Shown piece by piece: positions 16,477 through 25,296 of a stretch of 48,449 nucleotides of DNA. Position 1 is the stretch's first letter; each line of letters begins with the position of its first letter. The stretch covers positions 1 through 48,449 of the forward strand of contig WRED01000014.1 of the NCBI GenBank assembly GCA_009779495.1, written 5' to 3'. This DNA is from Oscillospiraceae bacterium. GTDB taxonomy: Bacteria > Bacillota > Clostridia > Oscillospirales > Acutalibacteraceae. A program made the translations under genes and the position numbers. The notes under the pieces were generated by a model. It was not told the origin of the DNA. It worked only from the letters and a program-made list of their open reading frames with translations, and did no database searches.

Positions 16477-17559
16477 TTAATCTGTCCAACAAGTGATAGA
16501 AGCTTCTCCGCCGTTGATAAATACCTCCACCGTTTCCCCGTCGCGCAAAATATCGACGGAAGCGACCGGGCCATCGTACCTGACTGGAAACGACACGGAC
16601 TTCGCGTTTATAACGACGGACTCCGCCGTAACGCTCACGTCTGTATCGCTTGGCAAAATCAGGTGCGCGGCCTCCGAAACCGGGAATGTGACAATTTTTC
16701 CGTCAACGATCTTCAACTCTCTCGGAACGGTCAGCGCGCCGTTATATTCCGCGTCTTCGTCCGGCTCCTTGCCCCACGAGTACAGCCAGCCGACGACGAT
16801 CCGCCTCCCGCTCGGGTCTAAGAACGTCTGCGGCGCGTAAAAATGCGGCCCCGCTTCTGGTGAATTTATTGACAGAGGAGTCAACTTTTTTCCGTTAAAG
16901 TCGCCGACCACAAAAACTGTCGAATAGCTTTCTTTCCCCATCTGCGAAAACATAAGTACAAACTTGTCACCGTAAGGAAAGAAGTCGGGACACTCAAGAA
17001 CGCCGCCGAACTCGCGCCCCTCGAAAAGCACGCCGACATAGTCCCAACCAAAAAGGTCTTTTGAGGAAAACAGCAGTGCTTTTCCCACTTTCTCCTTACC
17101 CGAACCGCAAACCATGTAGTATATATCGCCGATTTTAGTAACTTTCGGATCTCTGAAATCCCTGCTCCCATCGGCCGGAGCGCACCTGATAACAGGGTTT
17201 CCATCATATTTTTGGAAATTTATCCCATCTGAGCTGACGGCCACGGACTGCGTTTGCCCAAGCTCATGTGACACAGATGTGTAAAAAAGGTAAAGCAAAC
17301 CGTCCTTTTCAATGGCCGAACCTGAGTAACAGCCGCCGGCGTCCTCGTATGGCATGTCAGGGGAAAGGGCAATCGGCAGTTCCTCCCAGTTGATGAGGTC
17401 AGCGCTGACGGCGTGTCCCCAATGCATACGTCCCCAAAGCGGTGAATGTGGGTTATGCTGAAAAAAAGCGTGATATTTTCCGCCGTAGAAAATCAGCCCG
17501 TTCGGGTCGTTTATCCAGCCCTCTTTTGCCTCAAAATGGTATTTTAGCCTTTGCGCCAT
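16477..17559 (-). CDS. GH32 beta-fructosidase / sucrose-6-phosphate hydrolase
   Basis: 360 residues. The five-bladed propeller of GH32 shows WINDPNG with the nucleophile Asp18, FRDPKV near 137 (transition-state Asp) and LECPDFF near 190 (acid/base Glu). It cleaves terminal beta-fructosyl bonds in sucrose, sucrose-6-phosphate or fructans. No signal peptide, so cytoplasmic. The C-terminal beta-sandwich is short; total length is well below the roughly 450-490 usual for ScrB. No sugar transporter is adjacent. GGAAGGTG sits ten bases before the ATG. Confidence 0.9.
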   Translation of the reverse strand: MAQRLKYHFEAKEGWINDPNGLIFYGGKYHAFFQHNPHSPLWGRMHWGHAVSADLINWEELPIALSPDMPYEDAGGCYSGSAIEKDGLLYLFYTSVSHELGQTQSVAVSSDGINFQKYDGNPVIRCAPADGSRDFRDPKVTKIGDIYYMVCGSGKEKVGKALLFSSKDLFGWDYVGVLFEGREFGGVLECPDFFPYGDKFVLMFSQMGKESYSTVFVVGDFNGKKLTPLSINSPEAGPHFYAPQTFLDPSGRRIVVGWLYSWGKEPDEDAEYNGALTVPRELKIVDGKIVTFPVSEAAHLILPSDTDVSVTAESVVINAKSVSFPVRYDGPVASVDILRDGETVEVFINGGEASITCWTD

Positions 17560-17609
17560 AGTCCAAAATCACCTTCCATAGTCCTTTTATGTTGATAAAC
17601 GTGGTTCAA

Positions 17610-18026
17610 TTATATATCTTTATTCCTGTAATTCAAATCCTCACGCGTTTCAAACCCCCGCTTCTCCCAAAACGCGTTTCCGACCTCGTTATCCTTAAAC
17701 GCGACGAGCGCGACCCTGCTGATACCCTCCGCCTTCAGCGCGGCAAGGGCGCGGTCAAGCAGCCCGCTGCCGATTCCGCGCGTCCTGTCGGAAGCCCTGA
17801 CGGCGGCGTGGTAGATGTATCCCCGACGGCCGTCGTGCCCGCTCAATATGGTCCCGACGATCTCACCGCCCTCTTCCGCAACGAAGCTCATTCCGGGATT
17901 GCGGCGCAGATATCTGCCAATCCCCTCTTTGGAATCGTCCGGCGGATTCAGCCTCACGCCCGGCATATCGCTCCATAATTTGTGAGTCCCCTCATAATCA
18001 TCCATTGTCATTTCCCTGATTCGCAT
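17610..18026 (-). CDS. GNAT family N-acetyltransferase (YpeA/RimI-like)
   Basis: 138 residues, essentially one GNAT domain: MRIREMTMDDY at the N-terminus, IYHAAVRASDRTRGIGSGLLDRAL as the acetyl-CoA motif near 75-95, and NEVGNAFWEKRGFETRED at the C-terminus. The acceptor is unknown. AAAAGGGG is eight bases upstream. It is the gene just after the microcompartment operon on the same strand, 35 bases from pduT, so it could be the last cistron read through from it. Confidence 0.88.
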   Translation of the reverse strand: MRIREMTMDDYEGTHKLWSDMPGVRLNPPDDSKEGIGRYLRRNPGMSFVAEEGGEIVGTILSGHDGRRGYIYHAAVRASDRTRGIGSGLLDRALAALKAEGISRVALVAFKDNEVGNAFWEKRGFETREDLNYRNKDI

Positions 18027-18060
18027 TCAAATCCCCTTTTCCCGTACATACTGCAACTTT

Positions 18061-18609
18061 TTATATCAGTGCCTCGAAAACCTCCGGCCTGGGATTCGGT
18101 ATCACGGCCTGCGACACGAGTTGCCCCTCGGCTTGCGCAGCCGAAACGCCGCACCTCACCGCCTCATTGACCGCCGCCACGCCTCCCGTCAGCGCGACGA
18201 AAGACTTTCCGCCGATGCCGAGACCCAGCCGCACGTCCATGAGTGTAATGTCCGCAGCCTTTACAGCCGCGTCCGCCGCGTACACGGCAGCCGTGATACT
18301 AAAGAATTCCATGACTCCGACGGCGCTCACGGCAGTCGGTTCAGCTGTAAAGTTTATCGCCTTTACAACCTGCGGATGCACTCTCGGAATCACCACGCTG
18401 TCAACCACAAAATGCGCTCCGGCCAGTTGACCCGCTTCGAGCGACGCAGTCACCGCAGCCACCTCGCCGGTAAATAAAATATTGTATTTGCCCGGGCAAA
18501 CCGCGCGCGCGAAAAGCAACTCCACGTCAGCGGCCTTCAATATCGCGTCAGCCGCCTCGACGCCTTTCGCGATGCTGTTCAGCTCCAGAAATCCTATCGT
18601 TTCAAGCAC
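18061..18609 (-). CDS. pduT: BMC shell protein with tandem domains, PduT-type
   Basis: 183 residues with two BMC domains (about 3-85 and 95-180), forming a pseudohexameric trimer. FARAVCPGKYN carries the Cys (near 36) that in PduT binds a central [4Fe-4S] cluster at the trimer pore. The start is GTG at 18609, not the ATG at 18627: GAGGAGG, formed by the last codons of pduS, is spaced nine bases from it. With PduS it is thought to pass electrons through the shell. It is the last gene of the eut operon and unexpected in an ethanolamine locus. Confidence 0.88.
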   Translation of the reverse strand: MLETIGFLELNSIAKGVEAADAILKAADVELLFARAVCPGKYNILFTGEVAAVTASLEAGQLAGAHFVVDSVVIPRVHPQVVKAINFTAEPTAVSAVGVMEFFSITAAVYAADAAVKAADITLMDVRLGLGIGGKSFVALTGGVAAVNEAVRCGVSAAQAEGQLVSQAVIPNPRPEVFEALI

Positions 18610-18613
18610 CGGC

Positions 18614-19963
18614 TTAACCCTCCTCAATCGTAATCGCGTCCCCGCATACCGTCACTGTGCCGTCCATGCTCGCGTGCAGATTCACACCAAGTTTTCCCTG
18701 CGGACACCTCGCGATCAGCTGGCCTTTTGTCACGCGTTCGCCGCTTTCAACAATCGGTTTGCACGGCACGCCGATGTGCTGTTTCAGCGGCAGAGTGACG
18801 CGCTGCGGCTCAAACGACTTGATTTCTGTTATTCTATATTCGTAATATGAGCCGACTCCGGCCCTGACCGCCGCGCGCTTCGACGGGATTTTCCTGTACT
18901 CGCGCATAGGACTTTCCGCGCCGGAGTTCTCGCCTTTCGGGTAGCGTATCCCCGCCTCCGCAAGCGTTTTTTTCAGTATCGCATTGACCCTGCGCGGCTG
19001 GAGATCCATCGGGCACGCGACGGTTTCACAGACCCCGCACTCGCAGCACAGCACCGCCCGGCGGATGTCCGCGTCACCCAAAAGCCCATCCAAGCTGCCC
19101 GCCAGCGCGATTTTCCGCATGATTTTGTGCGGCTCAAGCGGGTGTCCCATCAAAAATCGCGGACACAGCTGCGTACAATAACTGCACTGTATGCAGGCAG
19201 ACCGCGCCCGGTTCAGCATGTGCCGCACTGAGATTTTTTCCCGATTCGCCATATAGCTGTCGCCCTTCAGGACGATGATGCCCGAAGTTGTCTTTGTCAC
19301 GGCAGCTTCAGCGGCCTGCTCCGCCGTCATGACCGTTCCCATCATCGGACCGCCCGACACAACAATGTAATCCGAGCATTTCACACCGCCCGCCCGCTCA
19401 ATACACGCTGTAAAGGCCGTTCCCAGCGGCACACGCAGCACAGACGGCTCTTTCACTTCGCCTGTCAAGGTCAGATACTTGTCAGTGAACGGCCTGCCGT
19501 CCAACGCGTCATAAACACACAAAAGCGTTGATACATTTAGCACAACGCAACCGACGTCAAGCGGCAAACCGCCCGGGGGAACCGTTTTCCTTGTCACCTC
19601 GCGCACCAATACGTGCTCGTCCCCGGCGGGATAAAAGCTTGTAAAGGTAAGTAGCTTTACTGTGTCCGTAAGTCCCATGCCGCTGATCGCGCCGTTCAGC
19701 ACGTCAATTTCCGCGCGGTAGCTCTCCTTGAGTCCGAACGTACAGACCGAAGCGCCGATCTCCGCGCGTATTTTTTCGGCGGCGGAAACCAGCCTGTCCG
19801 CGAAATTTACCATGAGCGTCCTGTCGGTGCGCAGCAGCGGCTCACACTCCGCGCCATTGATAATCAGGTGTTCGGCGCCGCCCGACAGCTTCACGTGAGT
19901 CGGGAAGCCCGCGCCGCCGCAGCCGACGATTCCTGCGTCAAATATTTTGTCGATAAGACTCAC
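18614..19963 (-). CDS. pduS: PduS-like corrin reductase / RnfC-like Fe-S flavoprotein
   Basis: 449 residues. The N-terminal RnfC/NuoF-like domain begins GIVGCGGAGFPTHVKL and holds GAECEPLLRTDR (FMN/NADH site); an SLBB-like segment follows near 200. Two [4Fe-4S] motifs are CIQCSYCTQLCP (near 265) and CCECGVCETVACP (near 310). The C-terminal part is a biotinyl/lipoyl-like barrelled fold. PduS reduces cob(III)alamin towards cob(I)alamin for the adenosyltransferase in Pdu compartments; here it probably serves EutT or disposes of NADH electrons via PduT. Confidence 0.88.
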   Translation of the reverse strand: MSLIDKIFDAGIVGCGGAGFPTHVKLSGGAEHLIINGAECEPLLRTDRTLMVNFADRLVSAAEKIRAEIGASVCTFGLKESYRAEIDVLNGAISGMGLTDTVKLLTFTSFYPAGDEHVLVREVTRKTVPPGGLPLDVGCVVLNVSTLLCVYDALDGRPFTDKYLTLTGEVKEPSVLRVPLGTAFTACIERAGGVKCSDYIVVSGGPMMGTVMTAEQAAEAAVTKTTSGIIVLKGDSYMANREKISVRHMLNRARSACIQCSYCTQLCPRFLMGHPLEPHKIMRKIALAGSLDGLLGDADIRRAVLCCECGVCETVACPMDLQPRRVNAILKKTLAEAGIRYPKGENSGAESPMREYRKIPSKRAAVRAGVGSYYEYRITEIKSFEPQRVTLPLKQHIGVPCKPIVESGERVTKGQLIARCPQGKLGVNLHASMDGTVTVCGDAITIEEG

Positions 19964-19986
19964 GCGAACCGACCCTTCCTATAGAT

Positions 19987-20265
19987 TCACTTGAGCTTCG
20001 TTTTTTGAACCTCAAGCGTGTCGATGATCCCGACGATCGCGCAGTCAACCGGCGACGCGTCCTTGCCGACGGCCCGGCGCGCCGTGCTGCCGTCGACCAC
20101 CAAAACCTGCTCGCCCACGCCCGCGCCGACGGTATCGACCGCAACGAAAGTCCTGCCGGATTTTTCGTCGGCCCGCGTTTCCCGAACGACCATCAATTTC
20201 AGCCCGTCAAGCTCGGGCTGTTTTTTTGTCGCCCAAACGTGGCCGACGACCTCACATATCAGCAT
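19987..20265 (-). CDS. eutN: BMC vertex protein EutN/CcmL family
   Basis: 92 residues. MLICEVVGHVWATKKQPELDGLKL and VAVDTVGAGVGEQVLVVDGSTARR are the hallmark strands and loop of the pentameric EutN/PduN/CcmL fold that caps the shell vertices. Length is exact for the family. AAGGGGG precedes the ATG. It lies 18 bases after the TIGR02536-like gene and 23 before pduS. Confidence 0.95.
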   Translation of the reverse strand: MLICEVVGHVWATKKQPELDGLKLMVVRETRADEKSGRTFVAVDTVGAGVGEQVLVVDGSTARRAVGKDASPVDCAIVGIIDTLEVQKTKLK

Positions 20266-20283
20266 ACCAAAGTCCCCCTTATT

Positions 20284-20940
20284 CTACACAAACTCGATTA
20301 TTTTTCCCGCGTGCAAAAATACGTCCTTGGCCGACGGCGTGATCACTGTGCCTTTTTTTAGCAAAATCAGTGGATTCTGTGAGTCCGCCGCCATCTTCAT
20401 AGCCAGCCCCTCGGTAACGATTCCCTCGGGCAGATCTCCGGGCGCATATTTATCAACGGGCGTCTGGCCGCTGACCAGCGTGATCCCAAACGACTGGAGC
20501 GTTCGCACGTACCCCTCCAGCATTTGGATGAATGCCCGGCTCACGGTTGCCGAATTCCTCCTGAACCCCAAAGCGCAATCCAGCAGAAAAATCTCCTTGC
20601 CCGACAGCAGCCCGGCGATTACAGCACGCCCCGCCGCATGAACGTCGCGGCCAAGCGCGATGTCGGCAAGCTCCGACAGAGTCAGCTCCATGATGTATAT
20701 TTTCTCGAACCTCGCGACATCGTCCGCGTCCGCCATCTCCTGAAGCGTATGTAGATCGTACATGGCCGCGATGTGTGACGGCAGCTTATCCGCACTGCCT
20801 ATGACAAGCGCGGCGGGCAGGCCGGTTTTGTCCCCTGGCGGCTCGGGTTCGCCGCCTGTAAAGCGTATGACTTCACGCGTCACAAGCTCGACAAGCTGTT
20901 CTCTTGTCAGTTCGGGCTTGACATTGTTACACGAATACAC
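20284..20940 (-). CDS. Firmicutes ethanolamine-operon protein (TIGR02536-like) with encapsulation peptide
   Basis: 218 residues. It resembles the family I recall as TIGR02536, found in ethanolamine operons of Firmicutes but not Proteobacteria, of unknown function. The N-terminal amphipathic helix LTREQLVELVTREVIRF and a Pro/Gly-rich linker (GGEPEPPGDKTG) look like a lumen-targeting encapsulation peptide. The core has ALVIGSADKLP, YIMELTLSELADIALGRD and EIFLLDCALGFR. The GTG start overlaps the VOC gene by 14 bases, with GGAG upstream. A luminal role is inferred from the peptide. Confidence 0.72.
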   Translation of the reverse strand: MYSCNNVKPELTREQLVELVTREVIRFTGGEPEPPGDKTGLPAALVIGSADKLPSHIAAMYDLHTLQEMADADDVARFEKIYIMELTLSELADIALGRDVHAAGRAVIAGLLSGKEIFLLDCALGFRRNSATVSRAFIQMLEGYVRTLQSFGITLVSGQTPVDKYAPGDLPEGIVTEGLAMKMAADSQNPLILLKKGTVITPSAKDVFLHAGKIIEFV

Positions 20941-21301
20941 ACCAATTCACTCCAAACTTATCAATCAGCCCCACCATCAGCGGACTCCATTCGCACGAAC
21001 TCAGCGGATATAGAATTTCCGCGCGGTCCTTGAGTACGTCGTATATTTTTTTAACACGGGCTTCTTTGCCTTTACCGAAATGCAAACAAAATTGCATGGT
21101 GTTTCCCGTGACCGTATTATCGTTTAATTCCGTTAACGCCAATATCTGTCCGTAAACGTCAAGCTCGGCATGAGCTATTGTCCCGTCAGGATTGTGATGT
21201 TTACACACTTCCTCAGCGTCAAATGCCTTTTTGTAAAATTCAAAGGCTTTATCGCTTCCCTTAACATTAACCTGCATCATTGATCTGTGCATTTTCTTCA
21301 A
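20927..21301 (-). CDS. VOC-family (glyoxalase-fold, PhnB-like) protein inside the eut operon
   Basis: About 124 residues: a single VOC/PhnB-like unit with NVKGSDKAFEFYKKAFDAEEV, GTIAHAELDVYGQILALTEL, MQFCLHFGKG and a C-terminal FGVNWCVFV. Metal-binding positions are plausible (His and Glu in HAELDV). The TTG start (21301) overlaps the pduL stop; the ATG at 21292 is an alternative. The stop overlaps the next gene by 14 bases. It is not a known eut component. It could handle a reactive aldehyde by-product, but this is only a hypothesis. Confidence 0.8.
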   Translation of the reverse strand: MKKMHRSMMQVNVKGSDKAFEFYKKAFDAEEVCKHHNPDGTIAHAELDVYGQILALTELNDNTVTGNTMQFCLHFGKGKEARVKKIYDVLKDRAEILYPLSSCEWSPLMVGLIDKFGVNWCVFV

Positions 21302-21957
21302 ACTTTTGTCCCCCCGTCAATTTTTTCAATACGCGCAATACTTACCCCATCTGCGCAGCACGCATTCGCCTCATCAAAATCAATATGCATTGCGGGCATA
21401 AATTCCTCGCTGACCCGCACGGTCACATCCTCAAAAGTCAGCGGCCGCACACTTTCAACGCGCACACGCACACTCTGCCCGTCCGTCACGCCGTGCTCCC
21501 CCGCGTCACCGGGACGCAAATGGATGTGCGCTTTCGCGACGATCACGCTCCCTTTCGCGTCGAGCATCCCGCGCTCGCCGATGATATACGCGTCCGCCCC
21601 GCCCCGCAGGTCGCCTGACAACCGCACCGGCGCGTTCAGCCCCAAAACTCGGCAATCCGTCACGGACAGCTCCGCCTGCACCTCCCCGCGCTCCGGCCCC
21701 AGGACAGCCACGTTTTCGATCGCGCCCTTCGGCGTCACGAGCTTCACGCGCCTGTCGCTCAAAAACTGCCCCGGCTGGGACAGCTCCCGGACAACGGAGA
21801 GCAACGCCCCCTGCCCGAACAGCGTTTCTACGGCGCTTTTCGTCAGGTGGACATGCCTTGCCGAGACCTCCAACGGAATCTCGTTTTTGGGAGCTTCTGC
21901 CGCGTTAAGACGTTCAAGGACGCCCGACACGATCTCCCTGATTTCTTTTTCTGTCAT
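21298..21957 (-). CDS. pduL: Phosphate propanoyl/acetyltransferase PduL
   Basis: 219 residues. An N-terminal amphipathic helix (MTEKEIREIVSGVLERL) followed by a linker is the encapsulation peptide. The two PduL domains carry the Zn-binding motifs VSARHVHLT and AHIHLRPGDA, with SVRVRVESVRPLTFEDVTVRV between strands. It converts acetyl-CoA and phosphate to acetyl phosphate inside the compartment, recycling CoA for EutE. It replaces EutD, as is common in Firmicutes. Eight bases separate it from eutT. Confidence 0.94.
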   Translation of the reverse strand: MTEKEIREIVSGVLERLNAAEAPKNEIPLEVSARHVHLTKSAVETLFGQGALLSVVRELSQPGQFLSDRRVKLVTPKGAIENVAVLGPERGEVQAELSVTDCRVLGLNAPVRLSGDLRGGADAYIIGERGMLDAKGSVIVAKAHIHLRPGDAGEHGVTDGQSVRVRVESVRPLTFEDVTVRVSEEFMPAMHIDFDEANACCADGVSIARIEKIDGGTKV

Positions 21958-21965
21958 AACTATTC

Positions 21966-22697
21966 CTAATTTCCCTTAAGTAGCCGGCAAAAAATGATGT
22001 GTACGGCGCTCGACAGCCGGTTGAGCGCCGTTATGATGTCCGTCCGCTCCGGGAGCGCCGCAGCCGCCGCCAACTCCGCCTCGCGGACTCTTGTCCGTAA
22101 AACGTTTACTAAAGCGGGAAGCTCGCCCATTCGGTAGTCGGGCACAGGGTGTGTTTTTAGCCCAAGCTCCGCCTTAACGTCGTGGGAGACGCGGCGCAAC
22201 TCCGGGAATGTCAGTCCCAGAAGCGTCATATCTCGCAAGGATTCGTCACGCACTTCCGCGCCTAATATTTCTCTTACGAACAAAAGCATCTCCTGCAAGC
22301 CGTCCGTTAATCCCGCGTTTCCAAGCCGCGAAGCCGTGACCTGCGCCGCGATGATGTCAGCCTCAAGCGAGTCGATCCGGCCGCGAAACGCGATCACCGG
22401 GTGCGTCTTTTTCACCAGCAGATTTCCGCGCAAGTGTGTCATGTCCTCCGGCTTTTCAGCGTAAATTTGTCCCGTTTTAGCATCTGTATATCCGTCTTTG
22501 GGTACAACAAGCCTATCCTGCCTTATTTCGTCAAAGCAGGTTTTGCCGCTGTCGAGCACAGTAAGCCTGACTCCGCGCGCGGACAGGAACTCACGCGCCG
22601 CCGGAGTCACAAAGACATCGGGCGGCACAGTGAACTCACTGACGCTGTCTTTCAAAATGAACGCACGCAAGTCTGCCTCGGTCAAAATCCGACCCAT
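21966..22697 (-). CDS. eutT: Ethanolamine-locus cobalamin adenosyltransferase EutT
   Basis: 243 residues of the EutT family: an N-terminal domain ending in VTPAAREFLSARGVRL, then the four-helix bundle with THLRGNLLVKKTHPVIAFRGRIDSLEADIIAAQ and YRMGELPALVNVLRTRVREAELA. It makes adenosylcobalamin for EutBC from cob(I)alamin and ATP. The HX11CCX2C metal motif of the Salmonella enzyme is absent (only two isolated Cys), which fits the metal-independent Firmicutes class. The start overlaps the eutM stop by one base (TAATG). Confidence 0.9.
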   Translation of the reverse strand: MGRILTEADLRAFILKDSVSEFTVPPDVFVTPAAREFLSARGVRLTVLDSGKTCFDEIRQDRLVVPKDGYTDAKTGQIYAEKPEDMTHLRGNLLVKKTHPVIAFRGRIDSLEADIIAAQVTASRLGNAGLTDGLQEMLLFVREILGAEVRDESLRDMTLLGLTFPELRRVSHDVKAELGLKTHPVPDYRMGELPALVNVLRTRVREAELAAAAALPERTDIITALNRLSSAVHIIFCRLLKGN

Positions 22698-22993
22698 TAT
22701 TTGTCTGACGTTTTAAGGGTGGGCAGGATGAATTCGACATCGTTGTGCGGGCGCGGGATCACGTGCACCGACACAAGCTCGCCGACCTTTGCCGCCGCCG
22801 CTGCGCCCGCGTCCGTCGCCGCCTTAACCGCGCCGACGTCACCGCGCACCATCACCGTCACCAGCCCGCCGCCCACGTGCACCTTGCCGATCAAGCTCAC
22901 GTTCGCCGCCTTGACCATCGCATCCGCCGCCTCAATCGAGCCGACAAGTCCCTTGGTCTCAATCATTCCGAGCGCCTGTAATGTTTCCGCCAT
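22697..22993 (-). CDS. eutM: BMC hexameric shell protein EutM/PduA type
   Basis: 98 residues, a single BMC domain: [39 protein letters not shown] and [15 protein letters not shown] are the canonical strands and the pore loop. It should form the main hexagonal facet tiles. It is the only single-domain BMC-H gene in the operon, so no EutS or EutK paralogue is present. The ATG at 22993 is chosen because GAGGAAAAAA lies just upstream and the longer frame adds non-homologous residues. Confidence 0.95.
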   Translation of the reverse strand: MAETLQALGMIETKGLVGSIEAADAMVKAANVSLIGKVHVGGGLVTVMVRGDVGAVKAATDAGAAAAAKVGELVSVHVIPRPHNDVEFILPTLKTSDK

Positions 22994-23039
22994 TGTTTTT
23001 TTCCTCCTGAATATTATATATGTAGTATACAAACAACGT

Positions 23040-23591
23040 TTACTTAAACATTATATACTTTATATCGTCAAACGTCAAGTCCAATTGTTTCGAATAATAC
23101 TCGCTTTTTTTCACGAACGTGAACCCGCACTTCTCTATGACCCGGCGCGATTGCGCGTTCGCAACGAAATGTCCCACAGTCAGCGCGTCCAGGCCGCAAG
23201 CGTCAAAGCAATAACGAATGACCGCCGTGACGGCTTCGGGCATGAGTCCGCGCCCCCAGTACGGCTTTGCCAAAACGTAGCCGATCTCTTTCATTTTTAA
23301 ACCGGCGTATTCGGGGACGCCCCCCGCCCAAGACGTATGCAGGCCGAGCGAACCGATGACCCTGCCGTTATCCCTGCTTTCGACCGCGAAAACATTTTTC
23401 CCCTCCATAAATATGCTCAGTATCCTCCGGGAATCCCCGACCGACTCATGATGCTTCCATCCGGCCATTTCGCCCACGCCGGGGACGGACGCGTACTCGA
23501 ACATATCGTCCGCGTCGTCCTCGCGCCACTCACGCAGGACCAGGCGGTCTGTTTCCAACTCGATGCCCGAAACGTTGATTTCGATGTCCAT
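23040..23591 (-). CDS. GNAT acetyltransferase (RimJ/RimL-like) embedded in the eut operon
   Basis: 183 residues: [23 protein letters not shown] at the N-terminus, [28 protein letters not shown] as the acetyl-CoA motif and [20 protein letters not shown] at the C-terminus are typical of the RimL type that acetylates ribosomal proteins or small amines. It lies between eutE and eutM, 46 bases from eutM. There is no encapsulation peptide. The ATG at 23591 has GGGGGAGC upstream. A role in the pathway is unproven; insertion of a cargo gene together with repeat copy 3 is also possible. Confidence 0.87.
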   Translation of the reverse strand: MDIEINVSGIELETDRLVLREWREDDADDMFEYASVPGVGEMAGWKHHESVGDSRRILSIFMEGKNVFAVESRDNGRVIGSLGLHTSWAGGVPEYAGLKMKEIGYVLAKPYWGRGLMPEAVTAVIRYCFDACGLDALTVGHFVANAQSRRVIEKCGFTFVKKSEYYSKQLDLTFDDIKYIMFK

Positions 23592-23614
23592 TTTGCTCCC
23601 CCTTTCTTCTTTAT

Positions 23615-23780
23615 GCTCTTTTAGACTTTTTGTGTTAGCTTTAAATTGCCAACCCCTCCGGCGCATTCGCGCCACCTCTCCTTGCAGAGGCGGTTGTGGT
23701 TACCGGTCGCTCAAGTCTCTCCTGCAAGGGGAGGTGGCGCGCAGCGCCGGAGGGGTATAAATACAAAATTCTAAAATCGC
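23615..23780 (+). repeat. Palindromic MITE-like repeat, copy 3 (reverse orientation)
   Basis: The GC-rich core runs 23652-23756 (ACCCCTCC ... GGAGGGGT). The left flank GCTCTTTTAGAC followed by TTTTTGTGTTAGC matches the right tip of copy 2 as reverse complement. The other arm is shortened. It fills the 196-base gap between eutE and the GNAT gene in the eut operon. Confidence 0.88.
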
Positions 23781-23787
23781 CTTTTCT

Positions 23788-25257
23788 CTAAACTCCAAGT
23801 CTCCGAATTACTTCTTTAGTAATCGCCTCAATCTCGCTCTTTGAAAACTCCTGCAGCGAAACCGGCGCGGGCGCGTTTCCCGATTTCTGCCCCCCGATCC
23901 CCGTTTCCCGCCGCCTGTCCCGCGCGACTCTGCGGATGTTGATCAGGTTCATCGGCGTGATATTGTCGCTCGTCGCGCTGCCGCCCACCGCGCCGCAGCC
24001 AAGCGTCAGCGCGGGAGCAAGGCGGGTCGTCACGCCCACGCCCCCAAGCGCGCCCGGCGTGTTGACCAGCAGGCGCGACACCGGCTTTTTCAGCGCGAAC
24101 TCGCGTATCACATCATCGTTTCGCGAATGGATCACCATCGTGTGCCCCACGCCCTCCACGTTCAAAAGCTCGATGCACCGCTCGCACGCGCGCTCCCAGT
24201 TTTCCTCAACGTAAAACGCCAGGATCGGGCAGAGCTTTTCCCTGCTGTAAGGGTTTTCCCTTGACACCACGGTCTGCCTGGAAAGTAAAACCCTTGTCGT
24301 ACCGGGGACGCTGATCCCCGCCATTTCCGCGATTTGTATCGCCGTTTTGCCTACGATACGCGGATTCATCGTACCGTTCGTCCGCAGGATAAAGGCCGAA
24401 AGCCTTACAGATCCATCCTCACTCAGGAAGTACCCGCCCTGCCGTTCTATCTCCGAAATGACCTCCGCCTCGACGCATTTTTCCGTCACGACCGACTGCT
24501 CAGACGCGCAGATCGTGCCGTTGTCGAAGGTCTTGCTGTCAAATATATCCTTAACCGCTTTGGGTATATCCGCCGACCGCTCAATAAACACCGGGCCGTT
24601 GCCGGGACCGACGCCGATAGCCGGATTGCCCGAGCTGTACGCCGCTTTGACCATCGCCTCGCCGCCCGTCGCCAGAATCAGCCCGACGCCGCGGTGATTC
24701 AGAAGCGCGTTCGTCGCGTCGGCCGTTGTGAGACTGATGTAGCCCACCGTGCCCTCCGGCGCTCCGGCAGACCTAGCAGCCTTTTGTATGATTTTCGCCG
24801 TCTCGATGATGCAGTTTTTCGCGCCGGGATGCGGGCTGAACACAATGGCGTTACCCGATTTTATTGCGATTATCGACTTATACATTGTCGTTGACGTGGG
24901 GTTCGTGGACGGGATCAGCGCCGCGATCACACCCATCGGCACGCCGATCTCCGTTATGCCGTCGGCCTCGTTTTCGCGGATGACTCCGACTGATTTCATG
25001 TCCTTGATATAGTTCCATGTGAGCGTGCTGCCCAGCCGGTTTTTGAGAATTTTGTCACCGATGATGCCGAAACCCGTCTCTTCCACTGCCATTTTTGCCA
25101 GTTCCTCCGCGTGTTTTTCACACTCGGAAACCACCGCGTGGCAAATCGCGTCCAGCCGTTCCTGACTGAACCCGGCCAGCTCTTCGGCGGCTTTCTTCGC
25201 GGCGGCAACCAGGTCACGCGCCTCCTGAATTGATTGCAAATCTCTGTCAAATGTCAT
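23788..25257 (-). CDS. eutE: CoA-acylating acetaldehyde dehydrogenase EutE
   Basis: 489 residues. ALDH fold with NPTSTTMYKSIIAIKSGNAIV, the Gly-rich GGEAMVKAAYSSGNPAIGVGPGN and the catalytic Cys250 in GTICASEQS. It oxidises acetaldehyde to acetyl-CoA with NAD+ and CoA inside the shell. The C-terminus (GNAPAPVSLQ linker then SKSEIEAITKEVIRRLGV) is an encapsulation-peptide-like amphipathic helix. The start at 25257 is chosen because AGGAGAG is nine bases upstream; the earlier ATG at 25266 abuts that site. Confidence 0.94.
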   Translation of the reverse strand: MTFDRDLQSIQEARDLVAAAKKAAEELAGFSQERLDAICHAVVSECEKHAEELAKMAVEETGFGIIGDKILKNRLGSTLTWNYIKDMKSVGVIRENEADGITEIGVPMGVIAALIPSTNPTSTTMYKSIIAIKSGNAIVFSPHPGAKNCIIETAKIIQKAARSAGAPEGTVGYISLTTADATNALLNHRGVGLILATGGEAMVKAAYSSGNPAIGVGPGNGPVFIERSADIPKAVKDIFDSKTFDNGTICASEQSVVTEKCVEAEVISEIERQGGYFLSEDGSVRLSAFILRTNGTMNPRIVGKTAIQIAEMAGISVPGTTRVLLSRQTVVSRENPYSREKLCPILAFYVEENWERACERCIELLNVEGVGHTMVIHSRNDDVIREFALKKPVSRLLVNTPGALGGVGVTTRLAPALTLGCGAVGGSATSDNITPMNLINIRRVARDRRRETGIGGQKSGNAPAPVSLQEFSKSEIEAITKEVIRRLGV

Positions 25258-25296
25258 AAAAAACATCTCTCCTATCAACATACAATTAGCGTTTTT

